A DNA stretch of 22,798 bases, from positions 1-22,798 of IMG/VR virus record IMGVR_UViG_3300021479_000061, one strand, 5' to 3'. The translations under genes and the position numbers were made by a program. Below, one piece after another: positions 7,533 to 14,052 of this stretch (positions within the stretch are counted from its first letter, which is position 1; every line of letters begins with the position of its first letter). The notes under the pieces were generated by a model, which did no database searches, was not told where the DNA came from, and saw only the letters and a list, made by a program, of their open reading frames with translations. This DNA comes from a virus.

Positions 7533-9094
7533 CACCCGGCCCTTCCATCAGGCGAAAACCGGAACTTCACCGCGCCTAAGCGGACGAAGCTCCCCAGGTC
7601 TGATCCCTCCACTCGGAGACTGAAATAACGCCCGCGTGCGCGCGGGTCAAATGGGCCCGAGCTATCGGTGCAAGTAAAGGGCCCGTAAACCTTGGGCGGC
7701 TTCGACGGATTGTCGCTGTCGTCTTGCGTGTAAAGCGTGATCTGGACCTGAGCGCTGCTCTGCACGTTGTCCTGAAACTGACGCCAGCGGAAGTCAGGGC
7801 GACAGCGATCGACGAACAGGAAGTCCTCGCCTTCGCTGAGCAGGAACAAGCCGGTGCGAAACCACCAGTCCATCGGCTGATCGTCGGCGTCCCGGCCCGT
7901 CTCGTGCATCATGATCTGCGATGCCGTGCCCCCCGGCAGCGTCATCGCCGAGATGGGATGGCCCATCACGTTCATGTCGATCCAGTCGGAAACCATGAGG
8001 CCGCCCTTTACCGGAGGGCTGTTGGAGAACACGTCGACCGGCGTGCCGTAGTCCCATTCGCCAGTGACCCGGTTGAATTTGACGTAGGAATCGTTCTCTG
8101 GCAGCGCGCCCGCGACCATGGTCGCAACCGAGGGGAAGAACCAAGTGATCTCGTCAAAACCGGCGTTTGTACCGCAGCGAATTTTGTCGAGAAGATTGGT
8201 ATTCAAATTCTGGAAGACGGCGTCATAGACCTCGCAAGGGATGGGCGCGACCTGACCGCCCGAAAAGGTCCAGAACCGATCGCGCGACATCCAGAACACC
8301 TGGGTGCCGCAGACCGCAACGGCCTTCTTGCTGATGAGACCGCATTCCTGGGCGATTTCGTTAAAACCCCATACATCGGGGTACCCGATGTACGTCATCA
8401 ACCACAGGCCGACGTCGGTCCACAACATTGCCTGCATCGGCGTCTGCATGCCGCCGACGATCTTCGATCCGCGCGCGAGGCGAAAGCTGCCAGCCTGATT
8501 GCTCACTGCGGCTGTCCAGTCAGTGTAAGAGGCGTTGTCGGAGAACCGCACCAGCATCGGATCTTGCACGGCGGTCGTCCCGGTCGCGGCGCCGTACAGC
8601 ACCAACTGCTGTTGCGGCATCGCCAGAAACATGCCTTCGGAGACCAGCGGCGCAGTCGGGATCAGTTGCGCCGTGTCTGCGCTCCCGGCCGTCCAAATGA
8701 ACAAGCCCCCGCCCTCGGGCTGAGCAATCAGGTCTTGGCCAAAATTGACCAAGCACCAATCGTCGACCGGCGTGGGCACGTTAGGGCCGGTCGGCGTAAT
8801 GGGCGTATCTTTGCCGTTAGAGATGACAAAGAGGCCCTGGTCGCCGCCAAGGGCGAGGTAATAGTTGTCGTTGAAGTCCGTCCATGGCCACATCTCGCGA
8901 ATTGGCCCTGGCATTGTTGGCGGCACGAGACTCTGCCCAGGAATGGAGAAGAAGAACTTCTTCCATCCGCCCATCTTTTCTGCGAGCCCATCGCGCCATC
9001 GGAGGTTGTTGGACTGGCAGATGGCCGCCTGGAGCAGAAGCGGCGTCTGCTCGGCGTGGACCCCCGGCATCAGCTTGACGGTCATGAACGGCAT
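7532..9094 (-). CDS. Probable tail nozzle / packaged-DNA stabilisation protein (520 aa)
   Basis: The N-terminus KLMPGVHAEQTPLLLQ followed by QSNNLRWRDGLAEKMGGWKK (about 28-47) is characteristic of phage tail-tube, nozzle or stabilisation proteins of short-tailed phages (compare T7 gp12 and P22 gp10). Repeated Trp/Gly beta motifs follow, such as REMWPWTDF, YYLALGGDQGLFVIS, LIAQPEGGGLFIWTAG and VFWMSRDRFWTFSGG. These are consistent with a beta-propeller. The start ATG lies 3 bp after the adaptor stop; only a weak GGGG-type ribosome-binding site is seen, so coupling is likely. Immediately downstream of an adaptor gene is the standard position of the nozzle. Precise orthology (T7-like or P22-like) cannot be decided from sequence reading alone. 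Confidence 0.75.
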   Translation of the reverse strand: MPFMTVKLMPGVHAEQTPLLLQAAICQSNNLRWRDGLAEKMGGWKKFFFSIPGQSLVPPTMPGPIREMWPWTDFNDNYYLALGGDQGLFVISNGKDTPITPTGPNVPTPVDDWCLVNFGQDLIAQPEGGGLFIWTAGSADTAQLIPTAPLVSEGMFLAMPQQQLVLYGAATGTTAVQDPMLVRFSDNASYTDWTAAVSNQAGSFRLARGSKIVGGMQTPMQAMLWTDVGLWLMTYIGYPDVWGFNEIAQECGLISKKAVAVCGTQVFWMSRDRFWTFSGGQVAPIPCEVYDAVFQNLNTNLLDKIRCGTNAGFDEITWFFPSVATMVAGALPENDSYVKFNRVTGEWDYGTPVDVFSNSPPVKGGLMVSDWIDMNVMGHPISAMTLPGGTASQIMMHETGRDADDQPMDWWFRTGLFLLSEGEDFLFVDRCRPDFRWRQFQDNVQSSAQVQITLYTQDDSDNPSKPPKVYGPFTCTDSSGPFDPRARGRYFSLRVEGSDLGSFVRLGAVKFRFSPDGRAG

Positions 9095-9097
9095 GGC

Positions 9098-10384
9098 TCA
9101 CGGCCCCGGTGTGGCGGGCGGCGTCGGCGGCGGCGCCTTCTCGGACGTCAATCCCATCCACCCGTGCACCTTCTTCCGCATCTCTTCGGCCTGGGCGGGA
9201 GCGAGCAGCGTCTGATAGTTCGTCTCCCACGACATCGATTGGCGTGGATCGTCGGCCGAGGCGCTCCAATTGTGCTGGTAAGCAGAGCCCGCGCACATCG
9301 CGGCGGCGAGGAAGAGATCCGGCAGGATCGCGGTCAAGACAGTCGTCTGCGTCCCATCGCCAGGGGCCGCCTGATAGAGAGGCGTCGGGCGGAATTTTCC
9401 GATCAATTCTGTCGCGTAATTCTGATCGGGGAAAGGCCCGACCAGGATCGAATGGTCGTCGTTCATGGCGTAATATTCTGGCATGCCCCTGGTCTTGCTC
9501 AGCCCGTAGACCATGCGCAGCCATTCTTTGCTGACGGGAACGAGCGGCACGCGCTCGCCCTGGTCGGCGGCCAAGAAAGCGCCGCCATCTATCTGGTCAC
9601 CTGGATTGACGGCGATCACCCATTGCGCGGAAACCCCATCGTCGTACCAGACGTACAACTGAGCGTCAGTGGTGCTGAACCAGAGCGCGCCATTGGCTGG
9701 CGAAGGCGGCGGAGCATCGCCGACGGACGCGAGGTTGGCAGTAGCGCTAATGCTGCGACTTCCCTTGCTTCTCGGCGCGCCGCCGGAGCCCGGATTGGTC
9801 GCGATCACCCATTGGGATGAGTCGCCATCGTTGTACCAGACGTAAAGTTGCGCATCGCTGCTGCTGAACCAGAGCGCGCCGTTCGCAGGGTTCAAGGGTG
9901 GAGCGTCGCTGACTATGGCGCGCGCGGAGCCGCCGCTGCTTCCGCCGCCTACGCCCGCTGGGCCGCCCGTCCCCTGGTTGGTCGCGATCACCCATTGGGT
10001 CGAGTTTGGATCAACGAACAGAACATACAATTGCGCGTCCGTGCTGCTGAACCACAGGGAGCCGTTGACCGGCCCAGCGGGCGGGCCGTCGCTGATGATC
10101 ACCGCAGCGCCGACGACGTTGTGGTCTGTGACGACGAGGTTGACGTCCTCCAAGATCAAAAGCTGCGGCATGAGACTGGAGAAGTCGAGCTTCGATGAGC
10201 CGCGCGTCAGATGGGCGATTTGCGTCGAGGTGGCGTAGAGGAGGTCGAGGTCGCGGTAGCACCGCTGTTCGGCTTGATCGATCAGGGTCTGCAGGATGGC
10301 GACGAACTGGGCGTCGGTGGGGTCGTTGTTAGGGACCGCCATTTCAATTGCTAAAGCTTGGCTGAAACTAGCGTAGGTGAACAT
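9098..10384 (-). CDS. Probable head-tail adaptor with three inserted fibre-type repeats (428 aa)
   Basis: Residues 1-93 (MFTYASFSQALAIEM, LIDQAEQRCYRDLDLLYATS) and about 278-412 (SKEWLRMVYGLSKTRGMPEY, LVGPFPDQNYATELIGKF, LPDLFLAAAMCAGSAYQHN) resemble the adaptor family that sits below the portal in short-tailed phages (T7 gp11 / SU10-adaptor type). These halves are separated by about 180 residues with three tandem repeats of about 42 residues (about 97-138, 158-200, 222-262). Each has the form SDxPPxxPxNGxLWFSSxDAQLYV..QWVIATN, and Gly/Ser linkers join them. Similar units occur in the 612-aa and 714-aa fibre proteins. The ATG at 10382-10384 is chosen because MFTYxSFSQAL looks like a natural N-terminus. 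An upstream TTG at 10420 would overlap the 344-aa gene, and neither start has a good Shine-Dalgarno. The C-terminus is Pro-rich. Confidence 0.78.
   Translation of the reverse strand: MFTYASFSQALAIEMAVPNNDPTDAQFVAILQTLIDQAEQRCYRDLDLLYATSTQIAHLTRGSSKLDFSSLMPQLLILEDVNLVVTDHNVVGAAVIISDGPPAGPVNGSLWFSSTDAQLYVLFVDPNSTQWVIATNQGTGGPAGVGGGSSGGSARAIVSDAPPLNPANGALWFSSSDAQLYVWYNDGDSSQWVIATNPGSGGAPRSKGSRSISATANLASVGDAPPPSPANGALWFSTTDAQLYVWYDDGVSAQWVIAVNPGDQIDGGAFLAADQGERVPLVPVSKEWLRMVYGLSKTRGMPEYYAMNDDHSILVGPFPDQNYATELIGKFRPTPLYQAAPGDGTQTTVLTAILPDLFLAAAMCAGSAYQHNWSASADDPRQSMSWETNYQTLLAPAQAEEMRKKVHGWMGLTSEKAPPPTPPATPGP
9599..10096 (-). repeat. Three tandem repeat units inside the adaptor gene
   Basis: Units lie at about 9971-10096, 9785-9913 and 9599-9724. 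At DNA level the shared words include gatcacccattg, gtaccagacgta and gctgaaccagagcgcgcc. At protein level each unit encodes a core NGxLWFSS(T/S)DAQLYV plus QWVIA. The units are similar but not identical, so the duplication is not very recent or is under selection. Confidence 0.85.
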
Positions 10385-10388
10385 GGGC

Positions 10389-11423
10389 TTAGCGCGCGGA
10401 CGCGCCCTCCAGCGCGGCAACCTTGGCGCTCAGTTCGTTGACCGCGTTGATGAGCACCGCGACGATGTTCGAATAGGCGATGCCCAGCATCGGGTTGGCA
10501 GGGTCTCTCGGATCGCTCGGCTGCGGGGGCGACTCAAACACCACCTCTGGCAGCGGCTTAATGACATCCTGCGCGATCAGCCCCACCTGTCGCCGGGGAT
10601 CGGACTTGAACTGATAGAACACGCCCTGCAATTGGCTGATGATGGCGAGCGCATCCTTGACCGGCTCAATGTTCCGCTTCGACCGCCCGTCGCTGCCGTT
10701 GACGATCGGCTGCGCAAAGGTGACGACGCCCGTTGCGCGGCTGATCTGGATCGGCAGGGAGAGCGACGCCCCAGAGTCAGAGAAGTTCGAAATGAAAAAC
10801 CCTGATCCAGAGTTGGGGGGTGAGCCAGTCTCATTATTCGTGTCAGAACCCATCTGCCAGCGAACCGAGCCATTGTTCGTAAGGGTGATCGCCGCAAAGT
10901 GGGTCGCACCGGCTTTGTTCAGGATCAGATCCGCAGCGGCAGGATCAAACGTCCCCGGATACGGCGTCGCTCCCGCTCCGTTTATCTTTACCGGACTGGT
11001 GATCGTTCCAGCGGTTCCGCCACCAGTCGGCACGACGGCCCAAGCCGCGCTTTGACGACCATAAAGCTGACCATCGGTTGGCGCGTCCGCGAGGCCCCCC
11101 GAGCCGGAGTGCGCGTCGACATACTGCTTGGTCGCGGCGCCAAGCGGAACCGTGGGATCTCCGGCAAGGATCAAGGGGCCCGTCAAGGCGCCGCCAGTCA
11201 GGGGCAAACCACCCCCGCCGCCACCCTGACCAGTAGGCACAACCGTCCAAGCGGCGCTCTGACGACCATATTGCTGGCCATCGAGCGGGGCTTCTGGGAC
11301 GCCGCCCCCGCCACCCCCCGACGAGGCGGCGCTCCCCCTCCATTTCACACCGTCCCAAGTCCAAGTTGCGCCGGCAGAAACGAAGGTCTGCCCAACTGTC
11401 GGGTTATTAGGGAAGTCGAGCAT
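10389..11423 (-). CDS. Tail fibre/appendage protein with C-terminal S74 chaperone domain (344 aa)
   Basis: Anchor type B opens the protein: MLDFPNNPTVGQTF with TWTWDGVKW (1-28). Two copies of an (E/D)APxDGQxYGRQSAAW(T/A)VVPTG unit follow (about 43-65 and 112-134). They flank a fibre repeat, LPLTGGALTGPLILAG with GAATKQYVD (about 73-103). A beta region containing ISRATGVVTF comes next; this unit is also in the 612-aa protein. The C-terminus (about 244-344) is an endosialidase-type intramolecular chaperone: SDGRSKRNIEP, QVGLIAQDVIKPLPEVV, then a helix NAVNELSAKVAALEG. Ser244 and Lys249 have the spacing of the S74 catalytic dyad, so autocleavage releasing the last ~100 residues is plausible. The gene starts 3 bp after the 714-aa gene and is preceded by an AGAGGGG ribosome-binding site. 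Confidence 0.85.
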   Translation of the reverse strand: MLDFPNNPTVGQTFVSAGATWTWDGVKWRGSAASSGGGGGGVPEAPLDGQQYGRQSAAWTVVPTGQGGGGGGLPLTGGALTGPLILAGDPTVPLGAATKQYVDAHSGSGGLADAPTDGQLYGRQSAAWAVVPTGGGTAGTITSPVKINGAGATPYPGTFDPAAADLILNKAGATHFAAITLTNNGSVRWQMGSDTNNETGSPPNSGSGFFISNFSDSGASLSLPIQISRATGVVTFAQPIVNGSDGRSKRNIEPVKDALAIISQLQGVFYQFKSDPRRQVGLIAQDVIKPLPEVVFESPPQPSDPRDPANPMLGIAYSNIVAVLINAVNELSAKVAALEGASAR

Positions 11424-11426
11424 GGG

Positions 11427-13571
11427 TCATCCCCTCTTCTGCATGGCGGCGATCCGCCGCGCTTCACGTCGCGACGGGATGTGGGTCGCGCGGACCAAGG
11501 GTGCTGGCGGCTCCTCCGGAAGCAGTGCCGGGGGCGCGTCTGAACTAAATGGTATATTCGGCCCCTGGAGGTTCCAAGAACTTATAACAAGTTGAGCTTG
11601 ATTGCCGAAATAAGGAAGTTGACCGCCAATTCCTCCAGTGAACAACGCCACTATAGGGATAGTATAGAACAGTGCGGTTGTGTACACAGGCAGGTAACTT
11701 AATCCGTCTGTGCTGATTTGAAACGAAAATGTCGTAGTCGTAGCAATGAGACGAACCCATATCTTGTTTCCAAGGCTTGGAATAAGGTAACCGTTTCCTG
11801 TCGGGAAAAGACTACCACCATCATAATTAAGATAAGCCGCATTAACAACGTTCACTAGATTATTAGCCCACCTAGTTTGATTATCATAACCCCCAATCTG
11901 CATCATCAGAAAACCAGTATTCACGTTCAGACTTTGCGACATCCCAACACCGAACGACAAATTGCCGGTATAACCAGCACTGGGGTCAAGGAACAAACCA
12001 AGAGAGGAAATAGCGATGTCAAGGGTATACGGAGGTATGGGTTGCGACCCAACACTTATTGCCGAACAATACTGACTTTGATAAGTCTGCGCGTTCGAAA
12101 GAGCCTGAAACGCCACCCCGCCTGGAACATCAACAAGCAGGACATCTGGACCTGCCGAGTATGAAAAGTTTACAGTGGCCCAGTTCGCAGCCGGTGGCGG
12201 CGGCACGACGAGCGGACCTCCGCCTCCACCGCCCCCTCCACTCCCGATAGCATTATCTATGTACAACCACACAAATGATTCAGGAATAAAATCTCTTTCC
12301 GCACGAATTCTAAGCGCGTTACACCCGCCAACGTGCGTCGTAAAACCACCCATGGCGACAATTGGAACGCCACCACCGGGCGCTACACCCGGCCCAACTT
12401 GAGGAACAACACCAGGATTAGTGGGCGATACTATATCACCACCCGGCATAACGGTGCATATGCCAAAGTCGTTTGAATAGCCATCAATTATAAAACCTGT
12501 ACTAACATTGTAACTAGGAAAAGGATTCAAAGAATTAAGCGCCCAAATGAGCATATTCTGAGTTGACCATGTTACACCGTTGTCAGCCGATACATCCAAA
12601 TATAAATTACCAGTAAGAACATTAGTTGCTAAACCACTAATGAACATCATCAAAGTGCCACCAGTCAATGGAATATTATTAAAAACAGCCGTTGTATTAC
12701 CGGGCTGTATCATAACATTATCAATAACTTTGGTCCAACCCGATCCAGTAACACCCCCACCTCCGCCGCCACCGCCACCGCCAGGGGGAAGGCCCGCAAT
12801 GGCTGTTGCGATGCTGTCATCAACATATTCCTTGGTCGCTGCGCCCAGCGCAGCGGTTGGATCGGCATTTAGAATGAGATTGCCGAGCATGGTCCCGCCG
12901 CCAAGCGGCAAGAACGGGCCACCCGACGGCGGCGTTCCCGACGCCCCGCCGCTAACCAGGACCCATGACCCGCCAGCGCCCGTGCCAGGGTCGTACCAGA
13001 TCGTCAGTTCATCGACGGGAGGAGGGTTGAACCACAGATCGCCGTCAACCGGATTGGGAGGCGGCAAGGGGCCAATGGAAACATCGCCTCCGGGGGGTCC
13101 AGGAACCCCTGGCGGTCCCGCGACGCCAGGAGGTCCAGGAACCCCGCCAGGGCCGATCTGATCCCATTGCAGCGGATTGAACGTCCCTGGACTGACCGCC
13201 TGATTGGCGACGTAGAGGACGCTGTTGTAGGTGACGAAATCGCCGGTAGCGTAGCTCGACGTCGGCGAAAACTTCCTCACCGCGAAGTCGACTTCCCCGA
13301 CCAGCACGGCCCATTGATTAGGGGCGAACGGCCCTGGCGCCACCGGGCCGATCGCGCACCAGAGGTCGCCATTGAAGATGACGAAGTCGCCGAGGTTGTA
13401 AGCCGCCGTGCTGGAAAAGAAACGCACCGCAATCAGATCGATCGGGGTGTTGCTGGCGTTGATCACGCCAAGCTGCAGATCCGCCCAGTTGGTGTAGAGT
13501 TCTCCGGGGAATCGTCCCACTGGACGGGCGAGCGGAACAGAACTCCTGATTGTTTGAATCCGATTCGTCAT
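11427..13571 (-). CDS. Large modular tail fibre/receptor-binding protein with AT-rich distal half (714 aa)
   Basis: Anchor type A (about 1-50, PVGRFPGELYTNWADLQLGV) is followed by two CBM5/12-like units (about 51-91 and 98-138) with the pattern YxxGDxVxYNxxLYxA...P..W. A collagen-like stretch (about 140-162) and a GDLWF unit (about 165-208) follow. A LPLGGGTMLG/GAATKEYVD fibre repeat (about 219-252) and a ten-Gly linker (264-273) come next. Two beta-rich domains (about 278-470 and 475-680) are separated by a second poly-Gly run. The C-terminal domain looks lectin-like. The end is Pro-rich and basic (HIPSRREARRIAAMQKRG). DNA for residues about 281-680 is strongly AT-rich compared with all flanks, except the poly-Gly linker. 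GAGAGG lies 10 nt before the ATG. The likely role is host-surface binding; the ligand is unknown. Confidence 0.82.
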   Translation of the reverse strand: MTNRIQTIRSSVPLARPVGRFPGELYTNWADLQLGVINASNTPIDLIAVRFFSSTAAYNLGDFVIFNGDLWCAIGPVAPGPFAPNQWAVLVGEVDFAVRKFSPTSSYATGDFVTYNSVLYVANQAVSPGTFNPLQWDQIGPGGVPGPPGVAGPPGVPGPPGGDVSIGPLPPPNPVDGDLWFNPPPVDELTIWYDPGTGAGGSWVLVSGGASGTPPSGGPFLPLGGGTMLGNLILNADPTAALGAATKEYVDDSIATAIAGLPPGGGGGGGGGGVTGSGWTKVIDNVMIQPGNTTAVFNNIPLTGGTLMMFISGLATNVLTGNLYLDVSADNGVTWSTQNMLIWALNSLNPFPSYNVSTGFIIDGYSNDFGICTVMPGGDIVSPTNPGVVPQVGPGVAPGGGVPIVAMGGFTTHVGGCNALRIRAERDFIPESFVWLYIDNAIGSGGGGGGGGPLVVPPPPAANWATVNFSYSAGPDVLLVDVPGGVAFQALSNAQTYQSQYCSAISVGSQPIPPYTLDIAISSLGLFLDPSAGYTGNLSFGVGMSQSLNVNTGFLMMQIGGYDNQTRWANNLVNVVNAAYLNYDGGSLFPTGNGYLIPSLGNKIWVRLIATTTTFSFQISTDGLSYLPVYTTALFYTIPIVALFTGGIGGQLPYFGNQAQLVISSWNLQGPNIPFSSDAPPALLPEEPPAPLVRATHIPSRREARRIAAMQKRG
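11540..12730. other. AT-rich cassette encoding the distal domains of the 714-aa fibre
   Basis: Hand counts give 21/60 G+C for 11821-11880 and 18/60 for 12481-12540, against 37/60 in a typical flanking line (8881-8940). The boundaries coincide with protein domain boundaries: the ten-Gly linker on one side and the basic tail on the other. A small GC-rich island at about 12190-12245 encodes the internal poly-Gly linker. The reading frame stays open throughout, so this is coding DNA of different composition rather than an insertion that breaks the gene. Confidence 0.75.
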
Positions 13572-13593
13572 GGCTATCTAGCCTCTCGCTCAT

Positions 13594-13609
13594 GGCGTCA
13601 TATGACGCC
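13594..13609. promoter_or_regulatory. Perfect 16-bp palindrome upstream of the 714-aa fibre gene
   Basis: GGCGTCATATGACGCC reads identically on both strands. It lies 22 bp before the ATG of the 714-aa gene, in the only sizeable intergenic gap of the window. A second perfect palindrome, ATCGTACGAT, sits two bases away at 13612-13621. This could be a protein-binding operator or an RNA structure masking the translation start region. It has no T-run after it, so it is not a typical terminator. The function is inferred. Confidence 0.4.
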
Positions 13610-13620
13610 CAATCGTACGA

Positions 13621-13695
13621 TCATCTCGTCGGACGCGGTACACCTTTCCTGGTCAGACGCGCCACACTCTCCTCAAGCGCGCTGATGTCATTATA
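13621..13695 (-). pseudogene. Remnant of a second copy of the 85-aa coiled-coil gene
   Basis: A 21-bp stretch at 13667-13687 is identical to 15046-15066, which encodes ISALEES near the end of the 85-aa protein. Read in the matching frame, 13621-13695 gives DISALEESVARLTRKG and ends at a TGA, but it has no start of its own. The TAATG junction here provides an ATGACAT close to the ATGACCT start of the 85-aa gene, but in another frame. This fits an internal out-of-frame deletion of a former copy that followed the 119-aa gene. Loss of the reading frame is seen directly; the history is inferred. Confidence 0.55.
13690..13695 (-). promoter_or_regulatory. Possible -10 box (TATAAT) of an internal promoter
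   Basis: The minus strand reads TATAAT across the stop codon of the 119-aa gene, directing transcription into the gap before the 714-aa fibre gene. The best -35 candidate, TTCAAC, is poor (3 of 6 matches) with a 19-nt spacer. The hexamer could be chance, because it is made from the CTA-TAA end of the coding region. It is listed because it lies at the only real gap and is followed by two palindromes. Confidence 0.22.
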
Positions 13696-14050
13696 GCTCT
13701 GCATCGAGAGTGACGTTGAAGGAAACAGCCATCTGGCCTGCAAAAGCTCCGTCAACGCTCAGAACCGCGAGCAAAGAGCCATCACTAGCGCCGATACCTC
13801 CCTGCCATGCCAGATTGCTGTTGCCGTCAGTAGTCAGTATTTGATCGGTTGCGCCGCCATCAACTTGAAGATTGCTAGGTGAAACAGCCAAAGGCCCGGT
13901 CATTGTACCACCAGCCAACGGCAGATAGGCGCTCATATCGACAACGTTAGCGCCGCCGCCCGTCCATTTAACGCCGTCCCAAATCCATTGGACAATACCG
14001 TTATTAAACACGTCATCAACAGCAGGAGTGTCGGGGAAATAAAGAGCCAT
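13691..14050 (-). CDS. Short tail appendage protein, anchor type B (119 aa)
   Basis: The anchor MALYFPDTPAVDDVF with QWIWDGVKWTGG (about 1-32) belongs to the same type as the 325- and 344-aa proteins. A fibre repeat YLPLAGGTMTGPLAV (about 41-55) and a segment ILTTDGNSNLAWQGG (about 71-85) follow. The latter is common in phage fibre proteins. The C-terminus SFNVTLDAEL shares the terminal DAEL with the 612-aa protein and AEL with the 325-aa protein. GGAG lies 8 nt before the ATG, encoded within the last codons of the upstream gene, and the spacing to that gene is 2 bp. It lacks the large distal domains of its relatives, so it is either a short fibre/adaptor version or a trimmed one. Confidence 0.75.
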   Translation of the reverse strand: MALYFPDTPAVDDVFNNGIVQWIWDGVKWTGGGANVVDMSAYLPLAGGTMTGPLAVSPSNLQVDGGATDQILTTDGNSNLAWQGGIGASDGSLLAVLSVDGAFAGQMAVSFNVTLDAEL

Positions 14051-14052
14051 GT

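Noticed and set aside
7724-9820. 698-codon open frame on the plus strand
   Set aside because: It lies antisense to the nozzle and adaptor genes, is rich in Arg, His and Gly without domain motifs, and has no ribosome-binding logic. Long antisense frames are common in high-GC coding DNA.
13594-13609. Palindrome as an intrinsic terminator
   Set aside because: No T-run follows on either strand, and the stem has no loop unless the central bases open.
13571-13720. Programmed frameshift joining the 119-aa protein to the ISALEES remnant
   Set aside because: A +1 shift would be needed and no slippery sequence or stimulator is visible. The conserved DAEL ending of the 119-aa protein argues that it ends normally.
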